The translations under genes were made by a program, and so were the position numbers. A DNA stretch of 24,236 bases from positions 1-24,236 of the forward strand of contig JAZQDM010000008.1 of NCBI GenBank assembly GCA_045546775.1, given 5' to 3'. Positions 8,892 through 14,701 of the stretch are shown here, in pieces. The notes under the pieces were generated by a model. It searched no databases and was not told the DNA's origin. It was given only the letters and a program-made list of their open reading frames with translations. Position 1 is the first letter of the stretch. Every line of letters starts with the position of its first letter. The DNA is from RGIG3002 sp045546775 (GTDB taxonomy: Bacteria > Bacillota > Clostridia > Lachnospirales > Lachnospiraceae).

Positions 8892-10316
8892 TTACTTCGC
8901 TCCTCTTCCAAACAGTACCACTCCGACTGTCTGGAACAATATCTTAATATCAAGCGTTAACGACCAATGGTCGATATAATCCAAGTCCATCTTTACAACA
9001 TCTTCAAACTCCGTTACAACGCCGCGCCCCTTTACCTGCCACATACCGGTCAGTCCCGGGGTAATACTCATACGTCTCCGGTAATAGTTGCTGTACTGCT
9101 CAAACTCATCCTCTGTCGGCGGTCTCGTGCCAACCAAGCTCATGTCACCTTTCAGCACATTAAAGAACTGCGGGAATTCATCAATACTTGTTTTACGTAT
9201 GAAACGTCCCACTTTTGTGATACGCGGATCATTTTCCATCTTAAACATGAGTCCGTCCGACATTTCATTCTGCTGCGCAAGTTCTTTTTTGCGTTCCTCT
9301 GCATCGATATACATGGAACGGAATTTGTAAATCTTAAAACGTCGACCGTTCTTTCCGATACGCGTCTGTGCAAAAAATACCGGACCTTTTGACTCTACTT
9401 TAATTGCCAGTGCCACAAACGGAGTCATCAAAACAGTAATCAAACTTCCGACCAAACCTCCGCATATATCGATAAATCGTTTAATCAGCATACGACGATA
9501 ATCAAAGTACTGCATTGAGAAGGTCATAACCGCATAGCCTGCGAAATGTCCTGCTGTCTTTCCGGAAAGATTCAATTCTTTCATCTCAACATTGTAGTGA
9601 CAAACCACACCCATCGTCTGGAAATCAAGGATATAGGAACGCACTTCCTTGGCCGGAATGCCCGGAAGATACATAAACACCTGATCAAGGGGCATCTGTC
9701 TGGACACTTCAAAAAGGTCGTGCTTACCTGCCACTACCGGAATCCCCATAATTTCTTCTCCTTCGAAATCCGAATCGAGAATCGCTATGGAGGTCACCTC
9801 ATAGTTCCAAGGCTTTGAGGCAAGGATGCGTTTGATTAACTCTTCCGCATAATCGCCTTCTGTCACGACCATCACTTTATCACTGCTATTACTCTTTTGA
9901 TAGTAGCGGAGCATAAATGCCTTAAAACCACAATGCGCCGCCAACGTATAAATAAAATTAAAAACCGCAAAATAGCCAAATGTAAGTCTGGAATAATCGC
10001 CCGCCACATGTGTCATATACATAATGCACGCAATTGCCGCCATCATTACGATGTCATACTTGACAATTGCTACACATTCAACAAATGCGCCGCGCTTAAA
10101 GAAACCTCTGTTCCAGTCCGCCATCACATTATAAAGCACACTGAACAGCATCATATAAATTGCCACCGTGTAATGCACCGGCATCGTAAGCGCTTGCTTA
10201 ACACCTCCGAAACGAAGTATAAGCGCCGTCACAAGTGCCGCAATCACACAAAGCAAATCAATCAATATTAAACTGTACGTCTCTAAAAGCCGGGCCTTTC
10301 GATTAATTGCCTGCAT
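8892..10316 (-). CDS. WbaP/CpsE-type polyprenyl-phosphate sugar-1-phosphate transferase
   Basis: 474 residues. Four to five N-terminal membrane segments (about 14-140), a central Rossmann-like domain (VMVVTEGDYAEELIKRIL, about 147-240), and a C-terminal bacterial sugar transferase domain (about 278-474). The latter shows KRFIDICGGLVGS, FAQTRIGKNGRRFKIYKFRSM, the Asp-Glu pair in SIDEFPQ (379-380), LKGDMSLVGTRPP, TPGLTGMWQVKGRG and DLDYIDHWSL. It starts repeat-unit synthesis by moving a sugar phosphate from UDP-sugar to undecaprenyl phosphate at the inner membrane face; galactose or glucose phosphate are the commonest substrates, but specificity cannot be read here. AAGGAG lies seven bases before ATG and 21 bases separate it from the NeuB-like gene. 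It is the last gene before base composition becomes AT-rich. Confidence 0.95.
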   Translation of the reverse strand: MQAINRKARLLETYSLILIDLLCVIAALVTALILRFGGVKQALTMPVHYTVAIYMMLFSVLYNVMADWNRGFFKRGAFVECVAIVKYDIVMMAAIACIMYMTHVAGDYSRLTFGYFAVFNFIYTLAAHCGFKAFMLRYYQKSNSSDKVMVVTEGDYAEELIKRILASKPWNYEVTSIAILDSDFEGEEIMGIPVVAGKHDLFEVSRQMPLDQVFMYLPGIPAKEVRSYILDFQTMGVVCHYNVEMKELNLSGKTAGHFAGYAVMTFSMQYFDYRRMLIKRFIDICGGLVGSLITVLMTPFVALAIKVESKGPVFFAQTRIGKNGRRFKIYKFRSMYIDAEERKKELAQQNEMSDGLMFKMENDPRITKVGRFIRKTSIDEFPQFFNVLKGDMSLVGTRPPTEDEFEQYSNYYRRRMSITPGLTGMWQVKGRGVVTEFEDVVKMDLDYIDHWSLTLDIKILFQTVGVVLFGRGAK

Positions 10317-10337
10317 GTCTACTCTCCTTAGTTCCTC

Positions 10338-11219
10338 TTACACAGTACGAAGTTTCTTTCTCTGTGCCGCCTCGCTGTCTGACATATATTTCACACCGTC
10401 GCCGAGTGCTTCGTGTACGCACTGGATACGTTTGTTAAGCATGTCCATCGCATGTACTTCAAGACTTGCTTTGTGGTCGCTTCCCCACATGTCATGGGAA
10501 AGTGTAACGTGTCTTTCAATCACGCAAGCGCCGAGAACTGCTGCCGCAATCGACGGCTCTAAGTTACTCTCGTGTCCGCTGTAACCCACAAGACAGTCGA
10601 ATCTGTCTTTGAGTGTCTGGATCATGCGGAGATTTAAATCCTTGTTCGGTGCCGGATAAGCACTGTTTGTGTGAAGAAGGATGTAATCTCCTTTTCCGTA
10701 TTTTTCAAGCACTTCAACCGCATGGTCTACTTCTTCCATCGTTGTCATACCTGTAGAAAGGATGACCGGTTTGCCTGATTTTGCAGCCTCTGCAATCATT
10801 TCATCGCGGCCGTTGGAAGCGCTTGCCACTTTGATATACGGAATGTCATAGTTTAATAAAAACTCAAGACTCGGCATATCCCACGGAGAAGCGCTCCATG
10901 TCATGCCTTTATCTTTGCAGTAAGCATCGATAATGTCGTACTGTTCTTTTTCAAATTCTACTCTGTACTTGTACTCAAGATATGTCATCTCACCCCATGG
11001 TGTGGAGCGCGGAACTTTTTTCTGCTCTTCCGGAACAGCGAGCTCCGGTGTACGTTTCTGGAATTTCACATTGTGCCATCCTGTCGCATTTGCGGCATCA
11101 ATCAATTTTTTTGCGATATCGATATCACCGTTGTGGTTGATTCCGATCTCTGCAATCATATATGGACAACTTGTCTCATTTACAATATAATTACCGATTT
11201 TAATCTCTTTGTTTGCCAT
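10338..11219 (-). CDS. NeuB-family nonulosonate synthase lacking the C-terminal SAF domain
   Basis: 293 residues forming a TIM-barrel NeuB domain: MIAEIGINHNGDIDIAKKLI near the N-terminus, VKFQKR, SASPWDMPSLEFL, IKVASA, ILSTGMTTMEEV, LLHTNSAYPAP, VGYSGHESNLEPSIAA, IERHVTLSHDMWGSDHKASLE. The metal and PEP-binding residues of the family appear kept. The family condenses phosphoenolpyruvate with an N-acylmannosamine-type sugar to make sialic-type nine-carbon acids. The protein stops at about residue 293, so the antifreeze-like SAF domain that closes the partner subunit's active site in NeuB (usual length about 340-350) is missing. It is first in the operon behind a clear promoter; GGAG lies eight bases before ATG. 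No NeuA or NeuC gene is present in the window. A related role on another sugar is possible. Confidence 0.88.
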   Translation of the reverse strand: MANKEIKIGNYIVNETSCPYMIAEIGINHNGDIDIAKKLIDAANATGWHNVKFQKRTPELAVPEEQKKVPRSTPWGEMTYLEYKYRVEFEKEQYDIIDAYCKDKGMTWSASPWDMPSLEFLLNYDIPYIKVASASNGRDEMIAEAAKSGKPVILSTGMTTMEEVDHAVEVLEKYGKGDYILLHTNSAYPAPNKDLNLRMIQTLKDRFDCLVGYSGHESNLEPSIAAAVLGACVIERHVTLSHDMWGSDHKASLEVHAMDMLNKRIQCVHEALGDGVKYMSDSEAAQRKKLRTV

Positions 11220-11258
11220 AATTAAGTCTCCTTCTTATTTTAGAGCATTATTGTCTAT

Positions 11259-11288
11259 ATTCTACACCCAAACCATATCTTTTGTAAA
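11259..11288 (-). promoter_or_regulatory. Promoter of the NeuB-to-flippase operon
   Basis: On the minus strand, TTTACA (11283-11288, 5 of 6 to the -35 consensus), an 18-base spacer and TAGAAT (11259-11264, 5 of 6). Transcription would begin near 11252, leaving a leader of about 30 bases before the ribosome site of the NeuB-like gene. A terminator for the preceding gene lies immediately upstream, so this promoter probably drives the whole left block. Confidence 0.65.
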
Positions 11289-11300
11289 GCAAACGCATAT

Positions 11301-11343
11301 AAAAACACCCATCTGCGTTGTCGCCCCACAGATGGATGTTTTA
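11301..11343 (-). terminator. Intrinsic terminator after the Spo0A-like gene
   Basis: A hairpin with arms at 11302-11315 and 11329-11342 (one mismatch in 14 pairs; core CCATCTG/CAGATGG) and a 13-base loop. On the minus strand the stem is followed by TTTTT then AT-rich sequence. It lies about 12 bases after the stop of the Spo0A-like gene and isolates it from the NeuB operon. The plus strand also ends in a T-run, so it may work both ways. Confidence 0.85.
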
Positions 11344-11353
11344 TTCTTACTCA

Positions 11354-11743
11354 CTATTCAGTAAAAAGCATTCCCTCTTCATACATTTGCAATTCATCCG
11401 CAAGCCTTGCGATGTATTCGCTGTTTGTAGGTCTGCCTTTTCCGGTACTTGCCGAAAAACCGAAAACTTCTTCCATAGCCCTCATATTTCCTCTTTGCCA
11501 GGAAACTTCTATGGCATTGCGGATGGCTCTTTCGACCTTTTGCCCGGTTGTTTTGTACTGCTTTGCAATGTCCGGATACAATAGTTTCGTAACACTGCTG
11601 ACTACTTCCATGTCATCTACTGTCATAAGAACGGCAGTTCTTATGTAATGATACCCTTTCAGGTGCGCCGGAACTCCTAAGTCCAGCATTTGTTTTGTAA
11701 TAAAATTTTTTCGTCTTAAAAATGTTTTTTCTGTATTTTTCAT
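11354..11743 (-). CDS. Solo Spo0A-type DNA-binding domain protein (no receiver domain)
   Basis: 129 residues from ATG 11743. The body matches the C-terminal domain of the sporulation regulator Spo0A from end to end: ITKQMLDLGVPAHLKGYHYIR, then VSSVTKLLYPDIAKQYKTT, the recognition-helix region QKVERAIRNAIEVSWQRGN, a short FGFSASTGKGRPTNSE turn and FIA/YIARLADEL. Spo0A normally has an N-terminal phospho-receiver of about 120 residues; here only about 20 basic residues (MKNTEKTFLRRKNFITKQ) precede it. The start is set by AGAGG seven bases upstream; the ATG at 11791 lies inside the -10 element and is rejected. It has its own promoter and terminator between a mannose-nucleotide gene and the polysaccharide operon. 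It should bind 0A-box-type sites constitutively or be controlled by expression; its targets are inferred, not known. Confidence 0.9.
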   Translation of the reverse strand: MKNTEKTFLRRKNFITKQMLDLGVPAHLKGYHYIRTAVLMTVDDMEVVSSVTKLLYPDIAKQYKTTGQKVERAIRNAIEVSWQRGNMRAMEEVFGFSASTGKGRPTNSEYIARLADELQMYEEGMLFTE

Positions 11744-11786
11744 GTTTTTGCCTCTTGTCAGAAATGGATTTTTGCGACTAGAGTTA

Positions 11787-11815
11787 ATCATACTCTCTTT
11801 TTTCTCACATGTCTA
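11787..11815 (-). promoter_or_regulatory. Promoter of the solo Spo0A-like gene
   Basis: On the minus strand, TAGACA (11810-11815, 5 of 6 to -35 consensus), exactly 17 bases, then TATGAT (11787-11792, 5 of 6 to -10). Predicted start of transcription is near 11780, giving a leader of about 37 bases before ATG 11743 with its AGAGG site. This excludes the alternative upstream ATG at 11791. Confidence 0.7.
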
Positions 11816-11824
11816 ATAAAATCC

Positions 11825-11843
11825 ATCGACAAAAACTGACAAC
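11825..11843 (-). promoter_or_regulatory. Tandem 0A-box-like sites upstream of the Spo0A-like gene
   Basis: Minus strand, reading toward the gene: GTTGTCAGT (11835-11843, 6 of 9 to the 0A box TTTGTCRAA) and TTTGTCGAT (11825-11833, 8 of 9). The two cores are in the same orientation and start exactly 10 bases apart, one helical turn, the spacing known for adjacent Spo0A monomers on DNA. They lie 9 bases upstream of the -35 element, a position suited to activation. Binding by the encoded protein or by full-length Spo0A is inferred. Confidence 0.5.
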
Positions 11844-11849
11844 TGCATT

Positions 11850-12917
11850 TTACAAATATTGTTCTTTTCCCGCATCACTTAGCATATCCGTAATTTTTTT
11901 CACATCCTGCGCCCTGTTTTTATTACAAATTAAAACAGCATCTTTTTCCTGAATGACAATCAAATCTTCCACACCGATTGTCGCAATCAGTTTATCTTTT
12001 CCGTACAAAATACAGTTCTTTGTATCCAGATTTACCTGCTCGCCGTATACAATATTGCCGTTTTCATCTGCCTCTTTCATGATGCTGAGCATATCCAGAC
12101 TTCCTATGTCGTTCCATCCGAAATCTCCCGCAAGCATCAGTACGTCTTTACTTCGCTCCATAATACCGTAATCGATGGAAATCTTCGGGATTTCAGGATA
12201 AATTTTCGCAATCACCGCATCCTCTTCCTCTGTTCCCATGGCATCACCGATTTGAACAAGGCAAGCATAAATATCCGGCAAAAGCTGTTCAAACTTCTTT
12301 AAAATAGTCGATGCTTTCCAGATAAACATTCCGCTGTTCCATGCATAATTCCCACTCGCAAGGTATTCTTTCGCCGTTTCTTCGTCCGGCTTTTCCACAA
12401 ACTCTTTCACTTCCCGGTACTGTTTTTTGCTTTCTTTTTCCGTACAGATATAACCGTAACCTGTTGCCGGGAATGTCGGAGAAATACCGATGGTGACAAG
12501 CATATCTGTCTGTTCTGCCGTCTCAATTGCCGCGTTCATCACTTTAGCAAACTCTTCTTCATCTTTTACAAATTGATCTGACGGCAATATACACATGATA
12601 CCGTCCTCATATTTTTTTACAATTTCCATTGCTGCATACCCGATACAGGCCGCGGTATTTCGCGCCGCCGGCTCTGCCAGAATTTTCTCTTCCGATACTC
12701 TTCCCGCAGTCTCGGTTTTCATCAGTTTTGCCTGCGATTCGTTTGTCACGATAAATATATTTTCTTTTCCGACGCAGCGTCCGATGCGGTCAATCGTTTC
12801 ATTTACCATAATGTCTTTTCCGCTTAAATTCAAAAGCTGTTTCGGCCGCTCTTTTCTGCTGAGCGGCCAAAATCTTGTTCCGCCGCCGCCAGCCATAATC
12901 ACTCCGTACGTTTTCAT
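11850..12917 (-). CDS. manC: Mannose-1-phosphate guanylyltransferase (GMP domain only)
   Basis: 355 residues. The start YGVIMAGGGGTRFWPLSR and RPKQLLNL form the nucleotidyltransferase signature; further family blocks are ILAEPAARNTAACIGYAA, ILPSDQFV, FPATGYGYI, VKEFVEKPD, YAWNSGMFIW, ISIDYGIMERS and FGWNDIGS. It makes GDP-mannose from mannose-1-phosphate and GTP in the cytoplasm, feeding mannose- or fucose-type sugars to glycan synthesis. Length fits the GMP-only form; there is no fused C-terminal mannose-6-phosphate isomerase cupin domain, and no phosphomannomutase gene is nearby. AGAGGG lies seven bases before ATG. Its stop is only seven bases from the tandem 0A-like sites, with no terminator visible between, so read-through into the Spo0A-like gene is possible. 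Confidence 0.93.
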   Translation of the reverse strand: MKTYGVIMAGGGGTRFWPLSRKERPKQLLNLSGKDIMVNETIDRIGRCVGKENIFIVTNESQAKLMKTETAGRVSEEKILAEPAARNTAACIGYAAMEIVKKYEDGIMCILPSDQFVKDEEEFAKVMNAAIETAEQTDMLVTIGISPTFPATGYGYICTEKESKKQYREVKEFVEKPDEETAKEYLASGNYAWNSGMFIWKASTILKKFEQLLPDIYACLVQIGDAMGTEEEDAVIAKIYPEIPKISIDYGIMERSKDVLMLAGDFGWNDIGSLDMLSIMKEADENGNIVYGEQVNLDTKNCILYGKDKLIATIGVEDLIVIQEKDAVLICNKNRAQDVKKITDMLSDAGKEQYL

Positions 12918-12937
12918 TACTTTTCCCTCTCTTTTTG

Positions 12938-12966
12938 TTGTGATTTTATTAAAAATAGGATATACT
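12938..12966 (+). promoter_or_regulatory. Promoter of the PAP2/YuiD-like gene
   Basis: TTGTGA (12938-12943, 4 of 6), 17-base spacer, TATACT (12961-12966, 5 of 6). Transcription would start near 12973, so the in-frame ATG at 12971 is too early and ATG 13004, with GAGG eight bases before it, is the start. The same region must also hold the divergent promoter of the guanylyltransferase gene, for which only weak matches are visible. Confidence 0.5.
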
Positions 12967-13003
12967 AATTATGGTTGAAATGCAAACGAATGAGGATAAA
13001 TTT

Positions 13004-13456
13004 ATGAATTACTTTGAACAGTTACTGCAGAACCAAATTTTTATAAATGCCGTTATCGGTTGGTTTTGTGCACAGGTTTTAAAAACTCTCACACATTTAA
13101 TCGTATACAAAAAGTTTGTTTGGGAGCGTCTTCTCGGCGACGGGGGTATGCCGAGTGCTCACTCTGCCACCGTCTGTGCCTTAGCTACGACGACATTTCT
13201 TACGGTCGGTCCATCCAGCGCCGAATTTGCCATCGCGGCAATACTTGCGATTATCGTCATGCACGACGCCTGCAGCGTACGATACGAAGCCGGCAAGCAC
13301 GCTCAAATTTTGAATGAAATGATTGAAATATTTGAGAGTATCAGCAACAAAACACTGTCTACCGAAGAAAAGCTCAAAGAGTTTGTCGGACACACAAAAC
13401 TCCAGGTATTTATGGGTGCTCTGCTCGGTATCGGAATTGCAATTTTACTCAGTTAA
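13004..13456 (+). CDS. Divergent PAP2 family (DUF212/YuiD-like) membrane protein
   Basis: 150 residues with four to five predicted membrane segments. The diagnostic blocks are FCAQVLKTLTHLIVYKKF, LGDGGMPSAHSATVCALAT (the PSAHS phosphatase-like motif), AAILAIIVMHDACSVRYEAGKHAQILN and a hydrophobic end (LQVFMGALLGIGIAILLS). The family is related to acid phosphatase/PAP2 proteins and is widespread in Firmicutes, plants and cyanobacteria, but its reaction is not settled; a lipid-phosphate or polyprenyl-pyrophosphate phosphatase role is plausible and would suit a locus that recycles undecaprenyl pyrophosphate. It is a single-gene unit with its own promoter and a strong terminator. It is probably a core-genome gene rather than part of the capsule cassette. 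Confidence 0.9.
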   Translation: MNYFEQLLQNQIFINAVIGWFCAQVLKTLTHLIVYKKFVWERLLGDGGMPSAHSATVCALATTTFLTVGPSSAEFAIAAILAIIVMHDACSVRYEAGKHAQILNEMIEIFESISNKTLSTEEKLKEFVGHTKLQVFMGALLGIGIAILLS

Positions 13457-13475
13457 TTTCATATGCAGACAACAG

Positions 13476-13512
13476 TCCCGGGATTTGAGATATCATTCCC
13501 CGGGATTTTTTT
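13476..13512 (+). terminator. Intrinsic terminator after the PAP2/YuiD-like gene
   Basis: TCCCGGG (13476-13482) and CCCGGGA (13499-13505) form a GC-rich 7-bp stem with a 16-base loop, followed directly by seven T residues (13506-13512). It lies 20 bases after the stop codon and separates this gene from the Rpn-family gene. Confidence 0.88.
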
Positions 13513-13526
13513 CGTCATTTTGTATA

Positions 13527-13555
13527 GTGACAAATCCTTTTTCTTGTTCTATAAT
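13527..13555 (+). promoter_or_regulatory. Promoter of the Rpn-family nuclease gene
   Basis: GTGACA (13527-13532, 5 of 6 to -35), a 17-base spacer and a perfect TATAAT (13550-13555). Transcription would start near 13562, giving an unusually long leader of about 90 bases that contains a small hairpin (AAGTCG-GTT-CGACTT, 13584-13598) and the 13-bp tandem duplication. Confidence 0.7.
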
Positions 13556-13609
13556 TTTCACATTCAAACACATCTTTTTCCCAAAGTCGGTTCGACTTAT
13601 TTTCCAACT

Positions 13610-13635
13610 ATTTCAACAAACAATTTCAACAAACA
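13610..13635 (+). repeat. Tandem 13-bp duplication in the leader of the Rpn-family gene
   Basis: ATTTCAACAAACA occurs twice in perfect tandem (13610-13622 and 13623-13635), ending three bases before the AAGGAGG ribosome site. It looks like a slippage duplication in an A/C-rich, unstructured leader; an effect on translation is possible but not shown. Confidence 0.8.
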
Positions 13636-13651
13636 ATGAAGGAGGTACTTT

Positions 13652-14569
13652 TTGACTCAAAAAGATTTAAACGAAAAACTATTAGAAGATTACAACGATG
13701 TATTCGCAGACATTTTTAACACGCTTTTATTTCAACACTCTTTTTTAAGAGAAGACAATTTAGAGAGTGGTCCGACCGAATCTGTCTACAAAGCAGAACA
13801 AGGAAATGCCGCCGAACAAAATCGTGATATCCTGAAAAAATACAAAGAAAATCTACTTTGTCTTTGTTCTTTCGGAATCGAAAATCAGTCTACTGCCGAT
13901 TCCACAATGCCCGTCCGCATCATGGGCTATGACTATGGCACTTACAAGGGTATGCTGGCAAATTCAAAGACCATATCCCCTGTTACAACGATTGTACTGA
14001 ATTTTAGCAGCAAAAGATGGAACACTGCCAAAAGTCTACACGACATGATGCAACTCCCCGACGAACTGAAACCCTATGTAGAAAACTACAAAATACGGGT
14101 TTACGACATTGCGTTTCTAAGCGATAATGTAATTGAGAAATTTACAAGCGACTTTAAAATGATTGCCCGTTTTTTCAAGGGACGGCGCCTCGGAAAAAGC
14201 GCTCTATACGAGGACGACGGCCTAAAAATCCGTCACGCCGGTGCTGTTCTCGATTTCTTATCTGTTTTTACAAAAGATAATCGCTATCGCGAAGCATATA
14301 CGGAAAACATCCGACAAACAGAACAGAAAGGAGATGTTATAAATATGTGTGAAGTATTACAGAGTTTCATCGACAAAGGAATATCCCAAGGGATTTCCCA
14401 AGGACTTTCTCAGGGACTTTCCCAGGGACTTTCTCAGGGACTCTCCGCTTGTGTTGCCGCCCTGAAAATGACAGGCGCATCTTTTGAAAAGACACTTGAA
14501 ATTATCACCGCCACCGAAACATACGCTGATGTGACACCGGAGCAGGTAAAAGAACATTATGATCGCTGA
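13652..14569 (+). CDS. Rpn-family PD-(D/E)XK recombination-promoting nuclease / putative transposase
   Basis: 305 residues. The N-terminal domain matches Rpn/PDDEXK transposase-like proteins: LLEDYNDVFADIFNTLLF, ESVYKAEQGNAAEQNRDI, then CSFGIENQ with E77 and Q79 as the nuclease motif, RIMGYDYGTYKGML, TTIVLNFSSKRWNTAKSLHDMM, LPDELKPYVENYKIRVYDIAFL, and DFKMIARFF. The C-terminus carries INMCEVLQSFIDKG followed by five ISQG/LSQG units and a short closing segment. Start is TTG at 13652, fixed by a near-perfect AAGGAGG six bases upstream. Characterised relatives are DNA endonucleases that promote recombination, and recent work on Rpn proteins suggests roles in phage defence; both are family knowledge. 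It has its own promoter and stands out from its glycan neighbours. Catalytic residues look intact. Confidence 0.87.
   Translation: MTQKDLNEKLLEDYNDVFADIFNTLLFQHSFLREDNLESGPTESVYKAEQGNAAEQNRDILKKYKENLLCLCSFGIENQSTADSTMPVRIMGYDYGTYKGMLANSKTISPVTTIVLNFSSKRWNTAKSLHDMMQLPDELKPYVENYKIRVYDIAFLSDNVIEKFTSDFKMIARFFKGRRLGKSALYEDDGLKIRHAGAVLDFLSVFTKDNRYREAYTENIRQTEQKGDVINMCEVLQSFIDKGISQGISQGLSQGLSQGLSQGLSACVAALKMTGASFEKTLEIITATETYADVTPEQVKEHYDR
14378..14449 (+). repeat. Six in-frame 12-bp repeats encoding ISQG/LSQG units
   Basis: Six consecutive 12-bp units of the form GGAxTwTCyCAr, units three and five identical (GGACTTTCTCAG). They encode a G-(I/L)-S-Q ladder near the C-terminus of the Rpn-family protein, ending at GLSAC. 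Unit number can change by slippage without frameshift, a known feature of this family's C-terminal G-x-x-x-G repeats. Confidence 0.9.
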
Positions 14570-14640
14570 ATCGTTTATTTCACAGCACTTCCTCAGCATT
14601 TCATGTTTACCTTTGAGCGCTCTCCCCGATTCTTCCGATA

Positions 14641-14686
14641 AATCAAAAACAACAAAACCGGGCATCATCAAAACGATAATACCCGG
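14641..14686 (-). terminator. Intrinsic terminator after the GT2 operon
   Basis: Arms at 14658-14669 and 14675-14686 with a five-base loop. In minus-strand RNA the 12-bp stem is complete with two G-U pairs and is followed by UUUUGUUGUUUUUG; in plus-strand RNA the same two positions are A-C mismatches. It therefore mainly ends the aminotransferase-ketoisomerase-GT2 transcript, 16 bases past its last stop, and may weakly serve the convergent Rpn gene. Confidence 0.85.
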
Positions 14687-14701
14687 AATTACTTTTTACT
14701 C

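Noticed and set aside
11744..11791. Longer start (ATG 11791) for the Spo0A-like protein
   Set aside because: That ATG lies within the predicted -10 element, while ATG 11743 has AGAGG at proper spacing.
13526..13534. 0A-box-like TTTGTCACT overlapping the -35 of the Rpn gene
   Set aside because: The complement of an 0A box resembles the -35 hexamer TTGACA, so single partial matches at -35 positions are expected by chance.
13584..13598. AAGTCG-GTT-CGACTT hairpin containing GGTTCGA, reminiscent of a tRNA T-arm
   Set aside because: Stem and loop sizes do not fit a T-arm, and no acceptor, D or anticodon stems surround it.
14378..14449. Short regular repeats that could suggest a CRISPR-like or regulatory array
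   Set aside because: The unit is 12 bp without spacers, stays in frame and encodes the GxSQ ladder known at the C-terminus of Rpn-family proteins.
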